From an uncultured Adlercreutzia sp. (GTDB lineage Bacteria > Actinomycetota > Coriobacteriia > Coriobacteriales > Eggerthellaceae), in NCBI GenBank assembly GCA_910585575.1, contig CAJUFS010000005.1, forward strand, positions 1-64,000: a DNA stretch of 64,000 nucleotides. The letters run 5' to 3'. Below the pieces are notes generated by a model. That model was not told where the DNA came from and searched no databases. It was given only the letters and a program-made list of their open reading frames with translations. Below, one piece after another: positions 1-8,280 of the stretch. The stretch's first letter is position 1. Each line of letters begins with the position of its first letter. The translations under genes were made by a program, and so were the position numbers.

Positions 1-1990
1 CGCCGCCGAAGGGCATGAGCACCGTGGCCGCGCCGATGGTGGAGTCGAAGCGCTCCACAAGGCCCTTGTTCGAGGCCACGTTGATGTCGCCCACCAGCGT
101 TTCCATGCGGTCAGCGAAGGTAGCGCCCTCCCAGCTCGGCGCCCAGGCGCCCTGCTGGGGCACGGACACGGCGGCGTGCTTGGGCGCACCGTTGGAGGCC
201 AGGAAGTCGCGGCTCACGTCCACGATGGTGTTCCCGCGCCAGTTCATACGCACGCGGGGCTCCTCGGTGACCACGGCCACCGGCGTGGCCTCCAGGTTCT
301 CCTCGTGAGCCAGAGCGATGAAAGCATCCACGTCTTCCGGCGCCAGGGCCACGGCCATGCGCTCCTGGGATTCGGAAATGGCCAGATCGGTGCCATCGAG
401 GCCGTCGTACTTCTTCGGCACGGCGTCGAGGTTGATCTGCAGGCCGTCGGCCAGCTCGCCGATGGCCACGGACACACCGCCGGCACCGAAGTCGTTGCAG
501 CGTTTGATCATGCGGCAAGCGTCGCCGCGACGGAACAGGCGCTGGATCTTGCGCTCCACGGGCGCGTTGCCCTTCTGCACCTCGGCGCCGCAGCTTTCGA
601 GCGACTCCACGGAGTGCGCCTTGGACGAGCCCGTGGCACCGCCGATGCCGTCACGGCCCGTGCGGCCGCCCAGCAGCACCACCACATCGCCCGGCGCCGG
701 CGTCTCGCGACGCACGTGGTCGGCCGGCGTAGCGCCCACCACGGCGCCGATCTCCATGCGCTTGGCGGCGTAGCCGGGGTGGTACAGCTCGTCCACGCGG
801 CCCGTGGCCAGGCCAATCTGGTTGCCGTAGGAGGAATAGCCGGCCGCCGCCGTGGTAACCAGCTTGCGCTGGGGCAGCTTGCCGGGGATGGTCTCGCTCA
901 CCGGCACCGTGGGGTCGGCCGCACCGGTGACGCGCATGGCCTGGTACACGTAGGAGCGGCCGGACAAAGGATCGCGGATGGCGCCGCCCACACAGGTGGC
1001 CGCGCCGCCGAAGGGCTCGATCTCGGTGGGGTGGTTATGAGTCTCGTTCTTGAACAGGTAGAGCCAGTCCTGCTCCTCGCCGTCCACGTCTACCTTCACC
1101 TTTACCGTGCAGGCGTTAATTTCCTCGGACTCATCGAGGCCGGTGAGGATGCCTTCTTTCTTCAGCCACTTCGCGCCGATGGTGCCCATGTCCATAAGGC
1201 ACACCGGCTTCTCGTCGCGGCCCAGCTCATGGCGCATAGCCAGGTACTTGTCGAAGGCGGCCTGCACGTTGGCGTCGGCGATGGCCACATCGTTCAGCAC
1301 GGTGCCGAAGGTGGTGTGGCGGCAGTGATCGGACCAGTAGGTGTCGATCATCTTGATCTCGGTGATGGTGGGGTTGCGCCCCTCATCGGCGAAGTAGGCG
1401 CGGCAGAACTGAATGTCGGCCAAGTCCATGGCCAGGCCGCGCTCGGCGATAAAGGCCTCCAGAGCCGCGTCGTCCATGGCCGTGAAGCCCTCGATGACCT
1501 CCACGTCGGCCGGGCGCTCGAACTCCATGGCCAGCGTGTCGCGCGTATCCAGCGAGGCCTCGCGAGCCTCGACGGGGTTGATGACGTAAGCCTTCACCGC
1601 CTCGACGTCGTCGGCGGAAAGGTCGCCCTCCAGGTAGTACACCACGGCGGAGCGCACGTCGGGACGCTCGCCCTGGCTGATAAGCTGGATGCACTCGCTG
1701 GCCGAATCAGCGCGCTGATCGAACTGACCGGGCAGAAACTCCACGGCGAACACCGCGGCGCCGTTGGCCTCAGGCAGCTCGAAGGTGGCCGTGTCGGACT
1801 GCGGCTCGGAGAACACCGTGGGCACGCAGGCGGCGAACAGCTCGTCGCTGGCACCTTCGACATCGTAGCGGTTCACCATGCGCACGCCGGTGAGGCCGGC
1901 GATGCCCACAATGTCGCGCAGCTCGGCGGCCAGGGCGCGCGCCTCGCCGTCGAACCCGGGCTTCTTCTCAACATAGACGCGGGATACCAT
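1..1990 (-). CDS. purL: Phosphoribosylformylglycinamidine synthase, long single-chain type (partial, C-terminus beyond left edge)
   Basis: Catalyses the fourth step of purine synthesis, the ATP- and glutamine-dependent conversion of FGAR to FGAM in the cytosol. About 663 N-terminal residues are visible and the frame is open to the window edge. The N-terminus VYVEKKPGFDGEA, the motif DTYWSDHCRHTTF (about residues 217-228) and NETHNHPTEIEPFGG (about 315-329) are typical of the long fused form (about 1,240 residues, with a C-terminal glutaminase domain) rather than the short PurL that needs PurS and PurQ; the glutaminase part itself lies outside the window. The ATG at 1990 is preceded by AGAGAGAGG at good spacing. 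It lies downstream of purC and a small membrane protein on the same strand, but a hairpin terminator at 2062-2097 separates them, so it may be only partly cotranscribed. Family assignment is firm. Confidence 0.95.
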   Translation of the reverse strand, partial: MVSRVYVEKKPGFDGEARALAAELRDIVGIAGLTGVRMVNRYDVEGASDELFAACVPTVFSEPQSDTATFELPEANGAAVFAVEFLPGQFDQRADSASECIQLISQGERPDVRSAVVYYLEGDLSADDVEAVKAYVINPVEAREASLDTRDTLAMEFERPADVEVIEGFTAMDDAALEAFIAERGLAMDLADIQFCRAYFADEGRNPTITEIKMIDTYWSDHCRHTTFGTVLNDVAIADANVQAAFDKYLAMRHELGRDEKPVCLMDMGTIGAKWLKKEGILTGLDESEEINACTVKVKVDVDGEEQDWLYLFKNETHNHPTEIEPFGGAATCVGGAIRDPLSGRSYVYQAMRVTGAADPTVPVSETIPGKLPQRKLVTTAAAGYSSYGNQIGLATGRVDELYHPGYAAKRMEIGAVVGATPADHVRRETPAPGDVVVLLGGRTGRDGIGGATGSSKAHSVESLESCGAEVQKGNAPVERKIQRLFRRGDACRMIKRCNDFGAGGVSVAIGELADGLQINLDAVPKKYDGLDGTDLAISESQERMAVALAPEDVDAFIALAHEENLEATPVAVVTEEPRVRMNWRGNTIVDVSRDFLASNGAPKHAAVSVPQQGAWAPSWEGATFADRMETLVGDINVASNKGLVERFDSTIGAATVLMPFGG

Positions 1991-2061
1991 GCTTGTACCT
2001 CTCTCTTTTGAGCGGGCGAGCAGAAGCGCCCTGCGAACCAACGGCGGTCAGGCCGCCTCAC

Positions 2062-2097
2062 AAAAGAAGCCTGCGAGCATTCCCCCACTCGCAGGCT
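2062..2097 (-). terminator. Rho-independent terminator after the 247-residue membrane protein gene
   Basis: On the minus strand AGCCTGCGAG (2097-2088) pairs perfectly with CTCGCAGGCT (2077-2068) across a 10-base loop, followed by TCTTTTG. It lies 11 bases past the stop at 2109 and about 70 bases before the purL start, so it could lower purL expression relative to purC. Confidence 0.75.
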
Positions 2098-2108
2098 CTT
2101 GCACTTCC

Positions 2109-2852
2109 CTACTTGGATTCGTCGGCCTGGGCAGCCTTCTCGGCAGCCTTGGCCTCCTTGGCGGCCTTCTTCTCGGCCTGCATCTTCTCGCGGTTGGACA
2201 GGCGGAAGCCGCTGCCGAACAATCCGCGGCGCTGCGGCTTGACCGGCGGCTCGTCGGAAGCATCGGCCTCCGGAGCCTCCTCGGCCGACGCGCCTTTCTT
2301 CGGAGCCGCGTGGCGGTTCTGGTTCTTGCCCGAGCCCTTTGGCTTCACCGACTGCTTGGCCTGCTGCACGCGGCGCGCCTGCTTCTCGGCCTTGGCGTTC
2401 TTCTCTTCCTCGGCCAGCATGCGCTCTTGGTAGGCCACGCGTTCCTTCTTGATGACCACGAAGTCCAGAATGAAGGCCGCGATAATGAACACATAGGCCA
2501 GCACCAGGATGACCACGCCCGCCGTGGGGGGCATCCAGGATTGGCCCACGAAGGACAGGGTGGTGCAGCCGATGGCCGCAACAAGCAGCACCCACCACAG
2601 GATGCGCATGCGCTTGTAGCGCGGCGTATCGGGCTTGTAGTACTTGCGCTCGATTTCGCGCTGCTTCTGCGAAGCCTCGCGACGGGCCGCCTTTTCGGCC
2701 GCCTTCTTCTGCTCGGGCGTTTTCTTCGCGGACTTCACCGTGACCGAAGCAGCTGCTTTCGACTTCGGCTTGGCAGAGGCGGCGCTTTTGCGGGTGACAC
2801 CGCGGCGGTCCTCGGACTGATAGCGCTCGTTCATGGGGTTACGCTGTGACAT
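2109..2852 (-). CDS. Small membrane protein with charged termini, unknown function
   Basis: 247 residues. The first 80 residues are rich in Lys, Ala and Arg and probably cytosolic. Two hydrophobic helices follow (about 83-105 and 112-135), joined by a short loop with GQSWMPPT. The C-terminal half is again strongly charged and Ala/Lys-rich, ending in KEAKAAEKAAQADESK, and looks like a coiled coil or disordered tail. Both ends are therefore predicted inside. The start at 2852 lies 12 bases downstream of the purC stop, so it is probably cotranscribed with purC. I recognise no catalytic motif. It could be a ribosome- or membrane-associated accessory protein, but nothing in the sequence proves a role. 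Confidence 0.8.
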   Translation of the reverse strand: MSQRNPMNERYQSEDRRGVTRKSAASAKPKSKAAASVTVKSAKKTPEQKKAAEKAARREASQKQREIERKYYKPDTPRYKRMRILWWVLLVAAIGCTTLSFVGQSWMPPTAGVVILVLAYVFIIAAFILDFVVIKKERVAYQERMLAEEEKNAKAEKQARRVQQAKQSVKPKGSGKNQNRHAAPKKGASAEEAPEADASDEPPVKPQRRGLFGSGFRLSNREKMQAEKKAAKEAKAAEKAAQADESK

Positions 2853-2864
2853 TGAGAGAATCTC

Positions 2865-3746
2865 CTAGAAAGTGCTGGGATCGAATTTCTTGCCCGTGAT
2901 CAGTTCATAGGCTTGGATGTACTTGGCGGTGGTGGCGTCGATGACCTCCTGGGGCAGGCGCGGGGGGTTGCCCTGCTTGTCCCAGTTGGCCGTCAGCCAG
3001 TCGCGCACGAACTGTTTGTCGAAGCTGGGCTGGTCGGCGCCCTCCTCGTAGGCGTCGCCGGGCCAGAAGCGCGAGGAATCCGGCGTGAGCACCTCGTCGG
3101 CCAGGATGATCTTGCCGTCGATGACGCCGAACTCGAACTTTGTGTCGGCAATGATGACGCCGCGCTCGGCCGCATGGTCGCGGGCCGTGGTGTACACCTT
3201 CAGGGCCAGATCGCGCAGAGCCGAAGCGTCCTCCTCGCCGATGATCTCCACCAGGCGCTCGTAGGAGATATTCTCATCGTGGTCGCCAATTTCAGCCTTG
3301 GTGGAGGGCGTGAAGATGGGCTCGGGCAGCTTCGAGGAATTCACCAGGCCCTCGGGAAGCTGGATGCCACACACGGTGCCCTCGCGCTGGTACTCCTTCA
3401 GGCCGCTGCCGGCCAGATAGCCGCGCACAATGCACTCGGCCGGGAACATATCGGCCTTGCGCACCAGCATGAAGCGGCCGCGCAGCTGATCGGCATAGGG
3501 CTGGAACTGCTCGGGCAAGTCGGCCACATCGGTGGAAATAAGATGGTTGTCCACCACACCGTCCAGAAGCTCGAACCAGAACTTCGACAGCTGCGTGAGC
3601 ACCTGGCCCTTGCAGGGAATTTCATCTTCCAGCACGTAATCGAAGGCCGAAATGCGGTCGGTTGCCACCAGCAGCAGCGAATCTCCCAGATCGTACAGAT
3701 CGCGAACCTTGCCCTGCGCATCGGGGGCGATGTCGATTCCCGTCAT
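2865..3746 (-). CDS. purC: Phosphoribosylaminoimidazole-succinocarboxamide synthase (SAICAR synthase)
   Basis: Joins CAIR and aspartate with ATP to make SAICAR, step 7 of purine synthesis. About 293 residues. Recognisable SAICAR synthetase motifs include GKVRDLYDLG near the N-terminus (nucleotide-binding strand), the segment FPAECIVRGYLAGSG around residue 100 and IIADTKFEFG near residue 200; the length matches the longer yeast-like form. The longest open frame starts at a GTG at 3761, but GGAAAGG lies just inside it and is well placed for the ATG at 3746, which I prefer. purL and purB lie in the same window, so several de novo purine genes are nearby though not one operon. Confidence 0.95.
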   Translation of the reverse strand: MTGIDIAPDAQGKVRDLYDLGDSLLLVATDRISAFDYVLEDEIPCKGQVLTQLSKFWFELLDGVVDNHLISTDVADLPEQFQPYADQLRGRFMLVRKADMFPAECIVRGYLAGSGLKEYQREGTVCGIQLPEGLVNSSKLPEPIFTPSTKAEIGDHDENISYERLVEIIGEEDASALRDLALKVYTTARDHAAERGVIIADTKFEFGVIDGKIILADEVLTPDSSRFWPGDAYEEGADQPSFDKQFVRDWLTANWDKQGNPPRLPQEVIDATTAKYIQAYELITGKKFDPSTF

Positions 3747-3926
3747 GGACACCCTTTCCACTTGTGAGTTTCAGGCTCGAAACACCATGGTCGAGCCCCA
3801 TTTTTGCGTACCGCTCATTATGCCACAAAGGAACGGACGCCGAAGGCGGCACCGCCCTGCGGGCGAGGATTCAGCACGGGGAACCCATCGAGCGGTGCCC
3901 GCGCCCCGCGAGCCCCGTCAACAGCA

Positions 3927-3955
3927 CGAGCCCCGCCAACAAAAGACGGGGCTCG
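3927..3955. terminator. GC-rich hairpin in the purC-histidine kinase gap
   Basis: CGAGCCCCG (3927-3935) pairs perfectly with CGGGGCTCG (3947-3955) across an 11-base loop. No clear T-tract follows on the minus strand, so an intrinsic terminator is only possible. The rest of the 288-base gap (3747-4034) holds the purC promoter region and nothing else recognisable. Confidence 0.4.
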
Positions 3956-4034
3956 CCGAGAATGACTGTGGCAACGATGGCTTACAAGACCGACAGCGGT
4001 GGGAGGGCCAGCTCGCATCCGCTGCGTCAAAAGC

Positions 4035-5588
4035 CTAGCGGTTCTTCTTGGTGCTAGTGCGCTTCTTGCCCGAGCGGCCTGCGCGCTTCTGGGCTTCCTC
4101 GTCGTACAGGGGAATGTGGATGGTGAAACAGGCGCCCTTGCCCTTTTCGCCTTCCACCTGCACCCAGCCGCCGTGGCGATCGACAATTTCCTTCACCACG
4201 GCCAGACCCACGCCCAAGCCGCCGCTCTCGCGATTGCGGCCAGCGTCGGCGCGCCAGAAGCGGGAGAACACCATGCGGGCCTCTTCCTTCGACAGGCCGA
4301 TGCCCGTGTCCTTGACCGCAATGGAGGCCATGATGTCGCCCTTGCGCACGCTGACGTTGATGTGGCCGCCCTCGGGGGTGTAGCGCACGGCATTGGAAAT
4401 AAGGTTGGCCGTGGCCTGGCGAATCATGTCGGCGTCGCCCACCACCATGACGTCGGGCTGGGCGTCGTACTCCAGGGTAAGGCCCGAGTCGGAAACGAAC
4501 ATCTCATGGGTGGCGATGATGCCGGCGATAAGATCGCCCACGTTCACCACTTCTTCCTTCATGGGCTCGGCGCGGTTTTCCAAGCGCGAGAGTTTGAGCA
4601 GCGCGTTGACCAGGCGCGACAGACGCTGAATTTCGGAGTTCACCGTCACCAGACGCTCCTCGTCGGCCTCGTAAACGCCGTCGACCATGGCCTCTACCGT
4701 GGCCTGGATGGCCATGAGCGGGGTGCGCAGCTCGTGGGCCACGTCGGTGGTAAGACGCCGCTCCAAGTCGCGGTCCTTCTCGACCGACTCGGCCATGGCG
4801 TCGAAGGTTTCGCCCAAGCGGGCCACCTCGTCCTCGCCCGTTAGGTTAGTGCGCGCTGACAGGTCGCCTTTGCCGATGGCGCGGGCGGCTCCCATAATGC
4901 GGTTGATGGGCGCCACCAAGTTGCGCGCGAAAAGGAAGCCGATGCAGGAGGCCAGCACAATGGCCACGCCCGCGGCGATGAACATGGCCTGATAGGAGTT
5001 GTCGCGGAACTCCTGATCGGGCTGGCGCATGAGCGCCTCGGAGCCGTACACCCACAGGCGCACCTTGCCCACCACCTTGCCGTCGACCTTAATGTCGGCG
5101 ATGGCTACCTGATCGCGCTCGGCGGGCTCGAAGGACTTGAGCGTGCCCGCCTGCTCCTCGTCGATGATAATGGAGGAATCGAAGGGCGTGCCGCCCTTCA
5201 TGTCGGTGACCTTCACGCCAATGCCGCTGGTCATTTCCGTGGCCTGGGCAGCGGGCTTCGTGGTTTCCGGCGCCCACAAGTCGCCCGTTTCCTCGTAGAT
5301 GGCCGCAATGCGGTTGGCCGTGGTTTGGCAAAGGGTTTCCATGTTGTCGGCCGTGTAGGTGCGGAAGTGCTGCTCCCACACGAAGGACACCACGCCGATG
5401 GCCACCAAGGCCGTCATGGCGGCGATAAGGGCAAAGGCCAGGGTAACGCGGGTGGTGTAGGAAAAACTGGACCAGCGAATGAGGCGCTTGCGCTTCGTTT
5501 TGCGCACCGATGCAGCCGCCGGCGGTGCGCCAAGTGACGGCTCGTCGGCCGTCTCCAAGATGCGGGGCTTTGCTTCAGCGTCGGTCAT
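4035..5588 (-). CDS. Membrane sensor histidine kinase with HAMP domain
   Basis: 517 residues. A cytosolic N-terminal arm of about 45 residues is followed by membrane helix 1 (about 49-71), an extracytoplasmic sensing domain (about 72-197) and helix 2 (about 199-221). Then come HAMP (about 222-275), the dimerisation/phosphoacceptor box DVAHELRTPL with His285, an N-box ATANLISNAVRYTPEGG and the G-boxes DTGIGL and GLGVGLAVV. The tail is basic (KRAGRSGKKRTSTKKNR). It autophosphorylates and should pass phosphate to the OmpR-type regulator encoded just upstream. The signal is unknown because the sensor domain matches no named fold by eye. A terminator-like hairpin separates it from the regulator gene, which is unusual for such a pair. 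Confidence 0.93.
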   Translation of the reverse strand: MTDAEAKPRILETADEPSLGAPPAAASVRKTKRKRLIRWSSFSYTTRVTLAFALIAAMTALVAIGVVSFVWEQHFRTYTADNMETLCQTTANRIAAIYEETGDLWAPETTKPAAQATEMTSGIGVKVTDMKGGTPFDSSIIIDEEQAGTLKSFEPAERDQVAIADIKVDGKVVGKVRLWVYGSEALMRQPDQEFRDNSYQAMFIAAGVAIVLASCIGFLFARNLVAPINRIMGAARAIGKGDLSARTNLTGEDEVARLGETFDAMAESVEKDRDLERRLTTDVAHELRTPLMAIQATVEAMVDGVYEADEERLVTVNSEIQRLSRLVNALLKLSRLENRAEPMKEEVVNVGDLIAGIIATHEMFVSDSGLTLEYDAQPDVMVVGDADMIRQATANLISNAVRYTPEGGHINVSVRKGDIMASIAVKDTGIGLSKEEARMVFSRFWRADAGRNRESGGLGVGLAVVKEIVDRHGGWVQVEGEKGKGACFTIHIPLYDEEAQKRAGRSGKKRTSTKKNR

Positions 5589-5626
5589 GGGACTCCTTCA
5601 AGGGCCTTGCGGCCTGCGGCTCTCAC

Positions 5627-5655
5627 AAAAAAGAGGCGGCCTTGGAGCCGCCCCT
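5627..5655 (-). terminator. Intrinsic terminator between response regulator and kinase genes
   Basis: On the minus strand GGCGGC and GCCGCC form a short GC stem around TCCAAG, followed by TC and six T residues. It lies after the regulator stop (5682) and about 40 bases before the kinase start (5588), so it should cut transcription inside the pair. Confidence 0.7.
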
Positions 5656-5681
5656 TCACTACGTTATGGCTGGGGCCTTCC

Positions 5682-6392
5682 CTACTGGCCCGATTTGGTG
5701 GGATCTTCGAAGCGGTAGCCCACGCCGTGCACGGTGTGCAGCCACTTCGGGTTGCGGGGGTTATCACCGATCTTGGCGCGGAGGTTCTTCACGTGGGAAT
5801 CGATGGTGCGCTCGTAGCCCTCGAAGTCGTAGCCGAGCACCTTTTCCACCAGCTCCATACGGGAGTACACGCGGCCCGGGTAGCGGGACAAAGTGGTGAG
5901 CAGCTTGAACTCGCTGGCCGTGAGGTCGATTTCCTCGCCGGAGACGAGCACCTTGTGACCGGACACGTCGATGGTGAGCTCGCCGAATTCCAACACCTCG
6001 CGCTGAGGCTCGGAGTCGGCGTGCACGCGGCGCAGCAGGGCGCGGGCACGGGCCACCAGCTCGCGGGGGCTGAAGGGCTTCACCAGGTAATCGTCGGCGC
6101 CCAGCTCCAAGCCGATGATGCGGTCCTCGACCTCGCCCTTGGCGGTGAGCATGATGATGGGCACATCGGACGTATCGCGGATGACGCGGCAGACGCGCTC
6201 GCCGGGAACACGGGGAAGCATGAGGTCCAAGATGACCAGATCGAAGTGGTGCTTCTGGAACTCTTCCAGGGCATCCTGGCCGTCGCCCACGGCGGTGACC
6301 CAGTAGTTTTCGCGCTCGAGATAGGCCGTTACGGCGTCGCGAATGGCCTTCTCGTCCTCCACCAGCAGAATGCGGCGTGTTTCATTGCTCAT
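5682..6392 (-). CDS. OmpR/PhoB-family response regulator
   Basis: 236 residues. Receiver domain at the N-terminus: acidic pocket VEDE, phosphoacceptor Asp56 in DLVILDLMLPR, and the conserved Thr and Lys in MLTAKGEVED. The C-terminal winged helix carries TASEFKLLTTLSRYPGRVYSR and ERTIDSHVKNLRAKIGDNP, typical of PhoB/OmpR DNA binding. The longest frame begins at 6557, but that extension is not receiver-like; the ATG at 6392 has AGAGGAG nine bases upstream. It is the partner of the histidine kinase downstream. The divergent gene at 6567 shares its promoter region and could be a target, which is inference from position only. Confidence 0.95.
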   Translation of the reverse strand: MSNETRRILLVEDEKAIRDAVTAYLERENYWVTAVGDGQDALEEFQKHHFDLVILDLMLPRVPGERVCRVIRDTSDVPIIMLTAKGEVEDRIIGLELGADDYLVKPFSPRELVARARALLRRVHADSEPQREVLEFGELTIDVSGHKVLVSGEEIDLTASEFKLLTTLSRYPGRVYSRMELVEKVLGYDFEGYERTIDSHVKNLRAKIGDNPRNPKWLHTVHGVGYRFEDPTKSGQ

Positions 6393-6566
6393 AAGAGGCT
6401 CCTCTGGTTCGTTTGCATTGCCTTGGGCGCCCAAGCAGAAAGTGATACTGACCTGCGGTTTATTGCCGTTGTCGGTATATATCAGCCCGGCGGTCGTGTT
6501 TGGGTTTATTGTAGCGTTTAGCCTGCAACGGTCGCCGAGGCGTATGCGAAATGACACAATACACCC

Positions 6567-8165
6567 ATGCCACAGAAGAGAACTTCACGCGCTCGCACCA
6601 CCGGCCCGAGCCGACGCTCGGCCGCCTCCCGTTCCGCCAGCGCCTCATCCCATAATTCAACCCCCCGCTCTTCCGCCTCTCGACCTTCCGCCCACGCGCG
6701 CCGGGGGGCTGCTTCGGCGCGTCCTGCCACCAGCGTCACCATGCGCCATGCCGGTGCCATGCCCAAGCGACGCCCCAGCACGGCCCCGGAGGGCAAGGAG
6801 ATCACCCTTCCAGGCGGCCATGAGGTACTGCTCACCCGCCGCCACTTCCTCTACGGCGCCGCGGGCGTAGCCGCCCTGGCCGTTCTCGGGGGTGCCACCG
6901 CCTACGCCAACGACCACGCCAAAGGCTCCGACGACCTCGCCGTGCTCACCGTCCCCCAAGAGGCCGTGTACGACTCCCAGGGCCTCGAGCAAATCGAAGA
7001 CGTCGACTCCGTGGCCACCGTCGTGGCCACGGCCAAGCTTCCCTACGGCACGCTGCTCTGGTCGAGCGACGACCAGGTAGCCGCTTGTCTCCTTCCCACG
7101 GAAACTGCCAAGCCCCTGGCCCAGGTCGGTCTCCTCTCGCTGGAATCCGGCACGTGCACGACCGTGCTCGAGCACGCGGTGGGCGAAGACGAGGGCTTCG
7201 AAATCTACGATGTGCGCGGCAACGCCTCGGGCCTTATCTGGACCGAGGCCGACATCATGGACGGCCTGTGGCGCGTGTACGGCGCCAAGGTGAAGGGCGA
7301 GAAGCTGGGCAAGGCGCGCCTTTTGGACGAGGGCGATGGCAATTGGGAAATGCCCACGCTGGCCGTGGCCGGCGCTTACGGCTTCTGGCAGTGCCTTCCC
7401 CAGCTGAACGGTGACGCTCGGGTAGAGAACTCGCTGCTCAAGCGCGCGCAGTTCGGCACCGACGAGGCCGAGGTGGTCTACGAGTCCCAGGGACGCATGG
7501 CCTGCCCGCCCACCTCCTGCGGCGACGCCGTCATCATCACCCCCCGCGCCCGCACGAGCGGCACCTACTATCAAATGACGAAGATCGACGGCGCTTCCGG
7601 CACGGTGACGGATGCCTGCGTGCTACCCACTTCCATGAAGCCCATGGAGTGCAGCTACGGCCCCACCGGGTTCAACTTCGCCTTCGAGGCCATTTACGAC
7701 TACGGCGACGGCATTGCCAACTTGGGCACCTATATGCCGCTGACACCGGTCGACACCGAGGTAGCCACCCCCGCACCCGTTGAAGAAGACGCCGCTCCCG
7801 ATGGCGAGGCCACCGTGGCCGCCAGCGCGGCCCAGGCCCACTCCATCTCGATCGACCAGGCCAATGCCGCCACCGAGGCCTACAGCGACGCCCCGTGGTT
7901 CCGCTATGCGCGCACGCCCGTCTCGGCCCCCTGCTGGTGCGGCAACTGGCTCATGATCAAGGGCAGCACCAACATGTGCGTCGTGAACCTCGAGGAAAAG
8001 AAATTCGCCGCCCTGCCCCTCGAAGAGGGAGCGGACTCCTACAAGGACTTCCTTGCCTCTTCGGGCATGGGGAAACGCGCCGTCACCTATAGCAGCGTCA
8101 ACCACACGCCCGTCAACGGCGAGGCCGAGAAATGCTGCAAAGTGCGCATCTGGGAGACGAAGTAA
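6567..8165 (+). CDS. Exported protein with Tat-like signal, unknown function
   Basis: 532 residues. A long basic Ser/Arg/Ala-rich N-terminal region (about 1-90) precedes a twin-arginine-type signal, LTRRHFLYGAAGVAALAVLG. The mature part is acidic and has repeated short beta-type blocks (for example YGTLLWSSDDQVAACLLP and WFRYARTPVSAPCWCGNW), suggesting a beta-propeller or similar all-beta domain, but I cannot name a family. An Ala/Pro/Glu-rich linker lies near residues 395-425. It is divergent from the response regulator gene across 174 bases. No strong Shine-Dalgarno is seen at 6567, and later Met codons at about 6738 and 6759 (Met58, Met65) are alternative starts that would shorten the odd N-terminal arm. 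Confidence 0.75.
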   Translation: MPQKRTSRARTTGPSRRSAASRSASASSHNSTPRSSASRPSAHARRGAASARPATSVTMRHAGAMPKRRPSTAPEGKEITLPGGHEVLLTRRHFLYGAAGVAALAVLGGATAYANDHAKGSDDLAVLTVPQEAVYDSQGLEQIEDVDSVATVVATAKLPYGTLLWSSDDQVAACLLPTETAKPLAQVGLLSLESGTCTTVLEHAVGEDEGFEIYDVRGNASGLIWTEADIMDGLWRVYGAKVKGEKLGKARLLDEGDGNWEMPTLAVAGAYGFWQCLPQLNGDARVENSLLKRAQFGTDEAEVVYESQGRMACPPTSCGDAVIITPRARTSGTYYQMTKIDGASGTVTDACVLPTSMKPMECSYGPTGFNFAFEAIYDYGDGIANLGTYMPLTPVDTEVATPAPVEEDAAPDGEATVAASAAQAHSISIDQANAATEAYSDAPWFRYARTPVSAPCWCGNWLMIKGSTNMCVVNLEEKKFAALPLEEGADSYKDFLASSGMGKRAVTYSSVNHTPVNGEAEKCCKVRIWETK

Positions 8166-8280
8166 GCGCCCCTTTCGGAAATGCCGCAGCCCGCAAGGAC
8201 CGCAGCACCACCGTCCGCCTCGGAACGTGCTCTACCACGAGCCGTGCCTCCTGCCATTACCGCCGTTGCTGCCACCCCGT

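Noticed and set aside
176..2011. Long plus-strand open frame of 611 codons
   Set aside because: It lies opposite purL, is rich in His, Gly, Val and Leu as expected from antisense reading of GC-rich codons, and has no family pattern.
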